NCBI GenBank assembly: GCA_050260415.1
Contig: JBLNCE010000055.1
Span: 30,185-94,184, forward strand
Direction of reading: 5' to 3'
Length of the DNA stretch: 64,000 nucleotides
DNA from: JBLNCE01 sp050260415
Lineage (GTDB): Bacteria; Bacillota; UBA4882; JAAYXC01
Under the pieces are notes generated by a model, which was not told the DNA's origin, did no database searches, and was given only the letters and a program-made list of their open reading frames with translations. A program made the position numbers and the translations under genes. This document shows, piece by piece, positions 32,564 through 41,383 of this stretch. Within the stretch, counting starts at the first letter, position 1, and the number at the start of each line of letters is the position of its first letter.

Positions 32564-35293
32564 ATGGTGACCATAAGACGAATTATGGGGGTAGCAGTAC
32601 TTATCGCTCTTGGCCTCTTTTTGTTCGCGACAGTTGCGACAGGCGCCACCAACACCTTCAATCCCGCGGCGGACGCTTATGTCATGAGTGAAAACCCAAC
32701 CACAAACTATGGTACGGCGGATGTCGAGATCATCAAAGGCGCCGGGGGAACCCTCAAGCGTGAAGCCTATATTCGCTTTGACCTTAGCGGCCTGGGAGCA
32801 AGCAGCGTCACCGGCGCAACGCTCAAGCTCTACGCGACCAACCTGCCAAACGGAGGCACGCCCGGCGTAAAGGTTATGTCAGTCAACGCGGATACATGGA
32901 CGGAGACCGGAATCATCTGGAACAACAAGCCCGCTTACAACGGTACGCCGCTCCATACGGTGACTATTAGCGCCATTAACACTTGGTACAGCTTCGATAT
33001 TACCTCTTTGGTAAACAGCAGCCTGGCAACTGGTGACAAGCAGATCTCGCTGGCTCTCATCGGCTTGAGCACCGAGAATCTTTCCATCCAGTTCAGCAGC
33101 AGAGAAGCGGCCAGCAACATACCTGTGCTGGAAGTAACGACCAGCGATTCATCAACGCCGACACCAACACCAACACCGACCCCGACCCCGACCCCAACTC
33201 CAACTCCAACATCTACTCCGGGGGGAGCGAGCACTTTCAATCCCGCGGCGGACGCGTATGTCATGAGTGAAAATCCAACCAAAAACTATGGCACGGCTAA
33301 TGTCGAGATCGTCAAAGGCGCCGGGGGAACCCTCCAGCGTGAAGCCTATATTCGCTTTGACCTTAGCAGCCTGGCGGTAAGCAATGTTACCAGCGCAACC
33401 TTCAAGCTCTATGCCTCTAACCTGCCAAACGGAGGCACACCCGGCGTAAGAGTCATGTCCGTCAACTCGGATGCCTGGACGGAAACCGGAATCACCTGGG
33501 ACAACAAGCCCGTCTATAACGGTACGCCGCTCTATACCGCGACTATTATCGCCATCAATACTTGGTACAACTTCGATCTCACCGCGTGGGTAAACAGCAA
33601 CCTGGCATCGGGTGACAAGCAGATCTCGCTGGCACTCGTCGGCTTGAACACCGAAAATCTATCCATCCAGTTCAGCAGCAGAGAAGCGGCCAGCAATAGG
33701 CCCGTGCTTGAAGTGACGACGGCAAGCAGCGTTACACCTACGCCCACCCCTACTCCGACACCGACGGTAACACCGACGCCGACCCCGACATCGACCCCGA
33801 CACCTACCCCGACAACCACGCCAAGCGGTGGCTGGGTATGGGAAGCCGGCGGCGCCCATGGGGGCGGGTTCGGCCAGGTCATCGCGGCCGATCCATTCCA
33901 TCCCGGCTATGCCACGCTCGGCGGCGACAGCTGGGGCGTCTACAACACCAAGAATTACGGCAATCAATGGGATGCCGCCACGAAGTACTGCGAGGATCAG
34001 CCGGGAGACTTCTTCTTCATGGGTCTGGCCTATTCGATCAAGTATCCCGGCCGCGTCTATGGCTTGACCGGAAAACTGGAAAATCCGGGCGCCGGCGGTT
34101 TCGTCTACATCTTGGGTAACACATACAATTTGATCACCCGTGATGTCAACGGCGGTGAGAACGCGAACGCCGGCCCCAGGACCGACCGTCCGCGCTGCAC
34201 CGGCAACAGGGTGGTACTCGACTACGACAGCGCGAGCGGCATCGAGTACATCTACGTGGCGACCGGCGCGGGCGGCGGCGTCAAACGCACGACTGACGCC
34301 GGCAACACCTGGACCGTAATCGGCATGAGCGGTTACGACCAGGGTATCACGGGTATGGCCCTTGACCCGAACGATAAAACCGTGCTCTATGTGGGCACCC
34401 ATACCGGCGCTTATAAGCTAACGGGCATCCGCGGCGCAAACCCATCGCAGACGACGCTGAGCGCGGCGCCGGCGCGGGTCGAGGAGATGGCAACGATCGG
34501 CAATAACGTCTATGCCGCCTGCCACTCCCACGGCGTCTACAAGGTGACAAACGGCGGGAACACCTGGACCAAACTGGGCGGAAGCTTCTTCCCTGCCACT
34601 TCTTGGTGGTCCGCGGTAGGTGGCACCGGTAACACTGTCTATGTCGGCGGCGGAGATCCGGAAGAGGGTAAATCGATCGCCAAATCGACCGATGCCGGTC
34701 AAACATGGCGATGGGTAACGGATGTGCCCAACAAGATCAGTACGGTGATCTGGGGCGCCAACCAGGAATGGTGGCTGGCCGCCTACGTGCCGCGCATCAT
34801 TCCGGGGGTCGGCGGCGGTACTTTCGAATCCGGGCAAATCGCGGTAGACCACTTTAATCCCAATATCGTTTATATCGCCGGCCGTTCAGGGGGTTGGAAG
34901 TCCGAGGATGGAGGAGATACATGGCGTCCGATGGTCAACCATCTCGGCGGTACGATGCACACCAACATCGGCGCCCAAGCGGGAGGCAATGTCGGGACCG
35001 AGTGCCTGGACTGGGTGGGCACCCATTCATCCGACCATTATTTTACCATCACGCAGTCGTCCACCCCGGGCAGCTTGGGGTCCGTAACCTTGGATCTGAC
35101 CAAGAACGGGCACCGCTACCAGATAATCATGTCCGTGCCGAGGGACATCCTACTGGACGGCAAGAGTATCGCGGATGAATTCTTCCGCGCCGCCTGCGTC
35201 CGGGCGCAGGACATTGATGTCTCCGACGACGGCAATTACATCTACGTGGCCCAATACGGCGGCGGTGTACTGGTGGGGCACAAGACGCCCTAA
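32564..35293 (+). CDS. Secreted DNRLRE (CBM96-like) x2 plus beta-propeller protein
   Basis: The 909-residue exported protein has a signal peptide (1-28), then two DNRLRE modules at about 30-195 and 222-388. Each opens FNPAADAYVMSENPT and contains REAYIRFDLS. Thr-Pro linkers follow each module (about 198-220 and 390-420), and a propeller runs from 422 to the end with KRTTDAGNTWT, KVTNGGNTWT, KSTDAGQTW and KSEDGGDTW. DNRLRE modules are jelly-roll carbohydrate-binding domains known from alginate- and other uronan-binding proteins. The propeller is a GH74/sortilin-like relative of those at 29875 and 38082, with GGGFGQVIAADPFHPG at its start. A cell-surface or secreted glycan-binding hydrolase is the best guess. 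Confidence 0.75.
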   Translation: MVTIRRIMGVAVLIALGLFLFATVATGATNTFNPAADAYVMSENPTTNYGTADVEIIKGAGGTLKREAYIRFDLSGLGASSVTGATLKLYATNLPNGGTPGVKVMSVNADTWTETGIIWNNKPAYNGTPLHTVTISAINTWYSFDITSLVNSSLATGDKQISLALIGLSTENLSIQFSSREAASNIPVLEVTTSDSSTPTPTPTPTPTPTPTPTPTSTPGGASTFNPAADAYVMSENPTKNYGTANVEIVKGAGGTLQREAYIRFDLSSLAVSNVTSATFKLYASNLPNGGTPGVRVMSVNSDAWTETGITWDNKPVYNGTPLYTATIIAINTWYNFDLTAWVNSNLASGDKQISLALVGLNTENLSIQFSSREAASNRPVLEVTTASSVTPTPTPTPTPTVTPTPTPTSTPTPTPTTTPSGGWVWEAGGAHGGGFGQVIAADPFHPGYATLGGDSWGVYNTKNYGNQWDAATKYCEDQPGDFFFMGLAYSIKYPGRVYGLTGKLENPGAGGFVYILGNTYNLITRDVNGGENANAGPRTDRPRCTGNRVVLDYDSASGIEYIYVATGAGGGVKRTTDAGNTWTVIGMSGYDQGITGMALDPNDKTVLYVGTHTGAYKLTGIRGANPSQTTLSAAPARVEEMATIGNNVYAACHSHGVYKVTNGGNTWTKLGGSFFPATSWWSAVGGTGNTVYVGGGDPEEGKSIAKSTDAGQTWRWVTDVPNKISTVIWGANQEWWLAAYVPRIIPGVGGGTFESGQIAVDHFNPNIVYIAGRSGGWKSEDGGDTWRPMVNHLGGTMHTNIGAQAGGNVGTECLDWVGTHSSDHYFTITQSSTPGSLGSVTLDLTKNGHRYQIIMSVPRDILLDGKSIADEFFRAACVRAQDIDVSDDGNYIYVAQYGGGVLVGHKTP

Positions 35294-35341
35294 GCGCGGT
35301 CACCGAACGGCTCCGGAGCCTTGTTTCCGTGGATCAAGGTT

Positions 35342-35405
35342 GGACCCTCTCCCCTTCGTTTCCCCTCCCCCGCGATCGCGGGGGAGGGGAAAGGGGTCAG
35401 GGTCT
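35342..35405. repeat. Dispersed hairpin repeat (family A), inverted copy
   Basis: Nearly identical to 8573-8635 read on the other strand, with the perfect core CCCCCGCGAT-CGCGGGGG. Its head, GGTTTTTCACCGC (35434-35446, the complement of GCGGTGAAAAACC), lies 30 bp to the right. The complete element is therefore about 105 bp. It sits after a stop codon and could act as a transcript end. Confidence 0.8.
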
Positions 35406-35498
35406 AGAGACATCAACACCAGGCCTTGCTGGGTTTTTCACCGCCTCTATATGAAGACATAGCGGCCTTCATCATTGCCAGCTTAAAAGGGAGGAGTG

Positions 35499-35522
35499 AT
35501 GCACGGCACGATTCCAACCTGA
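35499..35522 (+). other. Seven-codon mini-frame with strong ribosome binding site
   Basis: ATG CAC GGC ACG ATT CCA ACC TGA follows AAAAGGGAGGAG at ideal spacing, 43 bp before the phosphoesterase start. It could be a leader peptide or the scrap of a lost gene. Nothing shows that it is translated. Confidence 0.25.
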
Positions 35523-35565
35523 AAGCCCTTGGTCTCGAACTTGCAGAGAAGAAAGGGTGAAAAAC

Positions 35566-37884
35566 GTGTTTAAGAAATCTCTGGTCGTAATCTCGGTTGT
35601 CGTTATCAGCCTCTTGTTGTTCTCGACCGCCGCGTTCGGCGCCATAATCATGAAGCCTTACCTACAGGCCGTCACCACCAACAGCGTCTATGTGTTGGTG
35701 GAATGCGGTACCACCGGCACGGTGACGGTTCAGTACGGCCCAACCACATCTTATACCATGTCGGCCACCACGGAAAGCACCGCAGCCACCACGGCTTCTC
35801 CGGTGACTTACATTCACCGGGTGAAGCTGACCGGGCTGCAACCGAACCAAACCTATCATTACAAGGCCTCGCAGGGAGGCAGCAGTCCCTATCCCGATTC
35901 CACCTTTAAAACGTTGGTCAATCCGGGAACCGGCTTCCGCTTTGCTTATGTGGCCGACCAGCGCTCCGGGACAGCGATCCATGACTCGATCAGCACGAGA
36001 ATCCTGAACGCCAATCCCCTGTTTTCATTATACGGCGGCGACCTGTGCGTTTCCTCGGCGTATGCGGACTACAAGAACGAGTTCTTCCGCGCCAACGAAT
36101 TGAATCTCAGCGCCAAAGTACCGTTCTTCAATTCGCCCGGCAACCACGAGGCTTGGACGCAAAACACCAAGGCGTTCACCTGGGGACCCGGCTCCACGCA
36201 GGATTACTATTCGTTCGACAGCGGCGACGTCCATTTCCTGAACTTGAACACCCAAGTGGACTGCGCGGTCGGCAGCGCCCAATACAACTTCGCGCGGAAC
36301 GATCTTGCCAGCACCACCAAACCGTGGAAGATCGTCAACTTCCACAAAGGGGCCTATTGTTCGGGTGGACACGGAGAAACTGCGCAGATGAAGACCTTGT
36401 CGCAAAATGTTTTCGAGCCCAACGGCGTTGACCTGGTCTTGAACGGACACACCCATTTCTATCAGCATAACCTCGTCAGCGGCATTCACCACCTGGTGCT
36501 GGGCGGCGGGGGCGCCGGCCTGGAAACGGTGGTCGGCAGCGATCCTTATGTACGAAAAACGGTGAAGGACTATAACTACGCCATCATCGATATGACCCCC
36601 ACGACATGCAATGTTACAGTTTATAACGATCATGGGACGGTGCTTGACACACTCTCTCTGTCCAAAGGTCCGGCGCCGACTCCGACACCGACGGTCACGC
36701 CGACACCAACTCCGTCACCAACTCCGACGCCGGGGGAAATAACGGCCTTTAATCCCGAGGCGGACGCTTATGTAATGAGCGAGAACCCAACTCTGAACTA
36801 TGGCACGGCAAATGTCCTGATCGTCAAGGGCCCCGGTGGGACCCTCCAGCGTGAAGCATACATTCGTTTCAACCTCAGCGGCCTGGGCGCAACCAGCGTC
36901 GCGAGCGCGACGCTGAAACTGTATGCCACCAACCTGCCCAACGGAGGCACGCCCAGCGTGAAGGTCATGTCGGTCAACGCCGATACCTGGTCCGAAAGTA
37001 GCCTCACCTGGAACAACAAACCCGCTTATAACGGTACGGCGCTCGATACGGTGACGGTCAACGCTATCAACACCTGGTATAACTTGGACGTTACCGCTTG
37101 GGTCAACAGCAACCTGGGAGCGGGGGACGCGCAGATCTCGCTGGCGCTAATCGGCTTGAACACTGAAAACCTATCCATTCAGTTCAGCAGCAGTGATGCG
37201 ACCGGCAACATACCTGTGCTGGAAGTGAAGAGCAGCGGCGGCACATCGACGCCGACCCCAGTACCCACACCGACGCCGACGGTCACGCCGACGGTAACGC
37301 CATCACCAACTCCGACTTCAACACCCACCCCAACGCCGACGGTGACGCCGACCCCGACTCCGTCGCCGACTCCGACGCCGGGGGAGATCAGCACCTTCAA
37401 TCCGGCGGCGGACGCTTATGTCATGAGTGAAAACCCGACCACGAACTACGGCACGGCGAATGTCGAGATCGTCAAAGGCCCCGGCGGCACTCTCCAGCGT
37501 GAAGCGTACGTCCGCTTCGATCTCAGCAGTCTGGGAGCAAGCAGCGTCGTCAGCGCCACGCTCAAGCTTTATGCGGTCAGCCTGCCGAACGGCGGCACAC
37601 CTGGAGTCAGGGTGATGTCGGTCAATTCCGACGCGTGGACCGAGACCGGGATTACCTGGAACAACAAGCCCGCGTATAACACACCGGCCCTTGCCACCCA
37701 GACGATCACGGCCATTAACGCTTGGTATACGTTCGATATTACCGCTTGGGTGAACAGCAACCTGGCCTCGGGCGATAAGCAGATCTCGTTGGCGCTCGTC
37801 GGTCTTAGCGCGGAGAACCTTTCCATTCAGTTCAGAAGCAAAGATGCCGCCAGCGAATTACCGGTGCTCGAAGTATCGCCATAA
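35566..37884 (+). CDS. Secreted purple-acid-phosphatase-like phosphoesterase with two DNRLRE modules
   Basis: The 772-residue exported protein has a signal peptide (1-25) and an Fn3-like purple-acid-phosphatase N domain (about 26-118). A calcineurin-like metallophosphoesterase follows (about 122-365) with ligands in YVADQ (Asp131), GGD (159), PGNHE (191-195), NFHKG (260) and NGHTHFY (293-299). A Thr-Pro linker, a DNRLRE module (about 391-560), a longer linker (561-606) and a second DNRLRE module (607-772) complete it. It should hydrolyse phosphate esters outside the cell while bound to a polysaccharide. GTG at 35566 is preferred over GTG 35557, which directly abuts the ribosome binding site; the neighbour at 32564 uses the same spacing. 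Its modules closely resemble those at 32564, but sit at the other end of the chain. Confidence 0.8.
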   Translation: MFKKSLVVISVVVISLLLFSTAAFGAIIMKPYLQAVTTNSVYVLVECGTTGTVTVQYGPTTSYTMSATTESTAATTASPVTYIHRVKLTGLQPNQTYHYKASQGGSSPYPDSTFKTLVNPGTGFRFAYVADQRSGTAIHDSISTRILNANPLFSLYGGDLCVSSAYADYKNEFFRANELNLSAKVPFFNSPGNHEAWTQNTKAFTWGPGSTQDYYSFDSGDVHFLNLNTQVDCAVGSAQYNFARNDLASTTKPWKIVNFHKGAYCSGGHGETAQMKTLSQNVFEPNGVDLVLNGHTHFYQHNLVSGIHHLVLGGGGAGLETVVGSDPYVRKTVKDYNYAIIDMTPTTCNVTVYNDHGTVLDTLSLSKGPAPTPTPTVTPTPTPSPTPTPGEITAFNPEADAYVMSENPTLNYGTANVLIVKGPGGTLQREAYIRFNLSGLGATSVASATLKLYATNLPNGGTPSVKVMSVNADTWSESSLTWNNKPAYNGTALDTVTVNAINTWYNLDVTAWVNSNLGAGDAQISLALIGLNTENLSIQFSSSDATGNIPVLEVKSSGGTSTPTPVPTPTPTVTPTVTPSPTPTSTPTPTPTVTPTPTPSPTPTPGEISTFNPAADAYVMSENPTTNYGTANVEIVKGPGGTLQREAYVRFDLSSLGASSVVSATLKLYAVSLPNGGTPGVRVMSVNSDAWTETGITWNNKPAYNTPALATQTITAINAWYTFDITAWVNSNLASGDKQISLALVGLSAENLSIQFRSKDAASELPVLEVSP

Positions 37885-37894
37885 TACTTCAACA

Positions 37895-37990
37895 AGTCAT
37901 GGTGTGCTAAACTCGGATTTCGAAAGTACCTTGTTTAGCTGCGGCTTTGGCGCGAAATCACGTACGCGGCAAAGCCGCTTGTTTTCCAGC
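37895..37990. repeat. GATTTCGAAAGT repeat element, copy 1
   Basis: GCTAAAC (37906-) and GTTTAGC enclose CGGATTTCGAAAGTACC (37914-37930), a 17-mer found exactly, on the other strand, at 63717-63733. A second hairpin follows: GCGGCTTTG pairs with CAAAGCCGC about 20 bp on. It lies after the phosphoesterase gene and may end its transcript. Confidence 0.6.
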
Positions 37991-38081
37991 ACTTGCGAAA
38001 TCTCGACAACAGACACCGTCATCGGCTTCGATCCCTTGAAGATGTCAATTAAACAGAGCAATAAATACGGGGGTGATTTTG

Positions 38082-40853
38082 ATGAAAAAAAACATCATCG
38101 TGATGTTGGTCGTTTTTTTAGGCGGGTTATCGCTCATTACCAGCGTTTTGTTTCCGCAACAATTGCTCTCGGCATCGGCCACTTATACTTTCGGCCCTAG
38201 CGGCCATGATGGCGGAGGAGGCCAAAGCGCGATTGCGGTTGATCCGTTTCATCCGGGGACGATCGTTTCCGGCGCGGATATCTCGGGATTTCACCGTTCC
38301 ACCGATTACGGCAGGAACTGGACGCCTGTGAATATTCATGCCGCCGGCTCACAGGCGATGTTCAGTCTCAGGATGCAATACAAGGTGGCCTCGGTGGTTT
38401 TTTCCAAGAAGACCGCGGATAAATTGTACGCCGGCGTAGGCCACCAGGGTGCAAACGGAGGCTTTGTCCTTTCCACCGACGGCGGAAGAACCTGGACTCT
38501 GAAGTCGACGGTGCCGCAGTTTTGCGGCGGTAATACCGCTTCGCCGCTGCCGAACCCCGGACATCCAAGATCGGTGGGCAAGCTCATCGTCTTGGATCCT
38601 AGCCAGACCAATGAGTACATCTATGCCGGTACTTACAGCCAGGGGTTGATGCGTTCCAACGACGACGGGGCAACCTGGACCACGCTCGGACTCAGCGGTA
38701 AGTACATCAGGGGTGTGGCGATCGATGAGAACAATCCCCAAACGCTGTACGTGGCATGTTACGACACCAACGGCGGCACCAGTGAAGCGGTATATAAGGT
38801 TACGAGCGCAAGAGGCACCCCTGACATTACGCGCCTTGATACCAGCTTCTTCGCGGCCGAGGAACTGGTGGTCGTAAACGGGGTTCTTTACGTCGCGGCC
38901 AACGCTGACGGAGTATGGAAATATGACGGAACCGCCTGGACACAATTGTATACGGATTCTACCCCGAGTATCTTCTATTCGATCGACGGTTACTGGAACT
39001 CATCCACCGGCAAGGCGGTGATTTTTGCGGGTACCGCGGATCACGCCAGACCCGTTGCCGGTTCAACCTATCTGCATTACAGCATCATCAGATCAACCGA
39101 CTCGGGAGCTACCTGGACCTGCCTGACGGATGATGAGACAAAGCTTCACCGGAACATGCCGATGGGAGATGCCGACGGTGAAATCTGGTGGCATTCGCAA
39201 CACGATACATGGTACCAACCTATCATGGGCGGTATTACTTACGTTGCCTGCCAGCTTGTACTGGATCCGACCGATTATACACACAATCGACTATACTCCG
39301 CCGGACGCGCCGGCACATGGCGTACCGATAATGCGCTTGCCGCCGATCCTGATTGGTATCCGGCCATGAGACACATGAATGTTACCATAAACCGAGGTGT
39401 TGTTGCGGACCCCAATGATGCAAACCGAGTAGACATTCTTGACGTCGACTGGGTTTACTTGTGGTCCACCGATAAACTGAGTCATATGTACATGAATAAG
39501 CCAACCGAGGATTCGGAATACTGCCTTGCGCTCGACTCGACTACAGATCCTTCCAATCCTTCCACGGTTTACCTGGGCGCCGGGACAAACCTCTACTACC
39601 TGGCCGACCCGTTGACACCTGGTTCCGCCTGGAGCACCATTCTATCCGGGCAGGGAAGGGTGCTTGGCGTGACCGTAAAGAAAGTCGGAACCGAGCGGGT
39701 AGTTATTGCCGCTTGTGAAGGCACCGGAATATGGAGAAAACAGGGTTCGGCAGATTGGGTGAACGTCTATAACAGCGACAGCGTATTGACAAATATGGCC
39801 GGGCAGGATAAAGCCATTTTCTCCTGGGGCGGCGGCACATCCGCGACAGTTTATTTTACGGATCGGGTAAACGGCATCTACCGTTCACTTGACAACGGCT
39901 CGACCTGGACCAGGGTCAACAGCAGCATCGTCGGATCGGGCGACATGGCCAAGTATTGCGGGTTTGTAAGTTTGGACCCAACCGATGACAATATCTTGTA
40001 CATTTCAAACACCGGCGGGGTATGGAAGTCCGCCAATGCCAAAGCCAGTAATCCGACCTTCTCCGATATTACCTCGGCCATTCCGGGGCTTGGCGTCCCG
40101 GCCGCGCTTACCCACGATGATGACGGCAATGTTTACCTGGCGTCGATCGTAACCGCCACTCAAGATCCGAAGCTTTTCTTCCTGCAAAAAGGCGGAGGCA
40201 CTTGGACCGATATCGCTGACCCCGGTTATAAAGCGCAGGCGGGGTTCTTATGGCAGATCTCCGTTGGACCGCGTCCGGATCACGTGATTTATGCAGCTTG
40301 TGATGCAACCGGTGTGACCGTGGGTACTTTAGCTTCCTTGCCTACGCCTACATCCACGCCGACACCCACGCCAACCCCAACCCCGACTTCAGCCCCTACA
40401 CCGACGCCAGGCAATATCTTGTTCTCCGATGATTTTGAGGGGGGCAATTTCAACAATTGGGGCAACGCGAGTTCTACTACAGCCGAAATCTGGACGGCTA
40501 ACGTCCATCAAGGAGCATATTCCGCTAGGATCTACAACCTGACAGGCGAGGCTGATTTGCTTAGTAAACCTCATGATACGACCGGTAAGTACGGTATGAC
40601 TTTAACGTATTGGATTAAGATGCCTACCTTGGCATCCGGGCATAAACTGTTGGTCGAATATACTACTGACGGTACGACCTACGTTGCTGCCCATACACTC
40701 AGCGCTGTAATCGCAAAATGGACCCAAAAGACATTCACCTTCCCGTCAAGCTGCGATAATAATCCAAACTTCAAGTTCAGGTTCAGAGCGCCATCGGCAT
40801 ATTTCTCCGGTTCGGATGTGGCATATCTGGACGAAATTGTGGTAAGTGACTAA
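38082..40853 (+). CDS. Secreted GH74/sortilin-like beta-propeller with C-terminal binding module
   Basis: The 923-residue exported protein has a signal peptide (MKKNIIVMLVVFLGGLSLIT onward). Its propeller (about 30-750) is closely related to the protein at 29875: GGGGQSAIAVDPFHPG then GADISGFHRSTDYGRNW, with later Asp-boxes LSTDGGRTWT, RSNDDGATWT, RSTDSGATWT and RSLDNGSTWT. A Thr-Pro linker (about 755-775) joins a C-terminal jelly-roll-like domain (778-923), which begins ILFSDDFEGGNFNNWGN and resembles carbohydrate-binding modules. GH74 or a related endoglycanase is possible, because Asp of GADISG matches the catalytic TDVGGA position. ATG at 38082 follows GGGGGTGATTTTG; GTG 38073 lies in that site and is rejected. 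Confidence 0.75.
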   Translation: MKKNIIVMLVVFLGGLSLITSVLFPQQLLSASATYTFGPSGHDGGGGQSAIAVDPFHPGTIVSGADISGFHRSTDYGRNWTPVNIHAAGSQAMFSLRMQYKVASVVFSKKTADKLYAGVGHQGANGGFVLSTDGGRTWTLKSTVPQFCGGNTASPLPNPGHPRSVGKLIVLDPSQTNEYIYAGTYSQGLMRSNDDGATWTTLGLSGKYIRGVAIDENNPQTLYVACYDTNGGTSEAVYKVTSARGTPDITRLDTSFFAAEELVVVNGVLYVAANADGVWKYDGTAWTQLYTDSTPSIFYSIDGYWNSSTGKAVIFAGTADHARPVAGSTYLHYSIIRSTDSGATWTCLTDDETKLHRNMPMGDADGEIWWHSQHDTWYQPIMGGITYVACQLVLDPTDYTHNRLYSAGRAGTWRTDNALAADPDWYPAMRHMNVTINRGVVADPNDANRVDILDVDWVYLWSTDKLSHMYMNKPTEDSEYCLALDSTTDPSNPSTVYLGAGTNLYYLADPLTPGSAWSTILSGQGRVLGVTVKKVGTERVVIAACEGTGIWRKQGSADWVNVYNSDSVLTNMAGQDKAIFSWGGGTSATVYFTDRVNGIYRSLDNGSTWTRVNSSIVGSGDMAKYCGFVSLDPTDDNILYISNTGGVWKSANAKASNPTFSDITSAIPGLGVPAALTHDDDGNVYLASIVTATQDPKLFFLQKGGGTWTDIADPGYKAQAGFLWQISVGPRPDHVIYAACDATGVTVGTLASLPTPTSTPTPTPTPTPTSAPTPTPGNILFSDDFEGGNFNNWGNASSTTAEIWTANVHQGAYSARIYNLTGEADLLSKPHDTTGKYGMTLTYWIKMPTLASGHKLLVEYTTDGTTYVAAHTLSAVIAKWTQKTFTFPSSCDNNPNFKFRFRAPSAYFSGSDVAYLDEIVVSD

Positions 40854-40936
40854 GAACTGGTATATTAAAGGTGCCAGGCATCGGCTTCGACGTCCAGAGC
40901 AATGACGCTAGGTGACACTGGTAAGAGAGCGGGGAC

Positions 40937-40971
40937 GGTGGGCTCGGCTGGCGATGGCCAACGAGCCCACC
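40937..40971 (+). terminator. Probable terminator after propeller gene
   Basis: GGTGGGCTCG (40937-40946) and CGAGCCCACC (40962-40971) form a perfect 10-bp stem with a 15-nt loop, 84 bp past the stop. CCTTTTTCG follows 9 nt further on. The distance to the T-run is longer than usual, so termination may be inefficient. Confidence 0.45.
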
Positions 40972-40974
40972 GCA

Positions 40975-41238
40975 ATCCGGCCTTTTTCGCAGTCTTTGGC
41001 GGCGTAACCGACTACAATAAGGCTCGGGAGGGCAGAAGCCTACACAAACGCCGAACAGAGCGAACGCACGGCCTAAACGTCGAGGCATTTCGGCGTCTTG
41101 GGGACTATGCGGGCGAGCAGGGAATTCATATCGGACTTCAGAACTTTACTCGGCGAGGGGCTGCCTCCACGGCGGAACTATTGGCAGCTCCTTAACGCGA
41201 TTGGCAATTCGGCAATCGGTATCACTTTTGACACATAG
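40975..41238 (+). pseudogene. Fragment of xylose-isomerase-like TIM-barrel gene
   Basis: The translated stretch FGGVTDYNKAREGRSLHK and then LNVEAFRRLGDYAGEQGIHI followed by GLQNFTRRG resembles the middle of sugar-phosphate isomerase/epimerases of the AP-endonuclease-2 family (EALRRLAEYAxxxGVxLALEN type). A frame change near 41190 is then needed to read LLNAIGNSAIGITFDT and a stop, which matches the next conserved block (LG.xFDTGH). Both ends are missing. The relic lies between the propeller gene and the LplABC-type transporter. The rest of the 40854-41383 gap shows only the hairpin listed and weak promoter-like words. Confidence 0.55.
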
Positions 41239-41383
41239 ACCCATTGTCCCTGATTGCCGACCGATGACGGGATCTGCCGATAGACCATCTATCCTTTATC
41301 CCCCATAATTTAGTCATGGAAAGGGACTAGAAACGCGGCGACGGTATTTCTGTCGACCCGATCAGCGAGTAGGTGAATTAAGG

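Noticed and set aside
33157..33223. Thr-Pro linker DNA considered as an intergenic simple repeat or array
   Set aside because: It is in frame inside a secreted multidomain protein and encodes a normal flexible linker. The same holds at 33733-33823, 36669-36735, 37248-37382 and 40344-40408.
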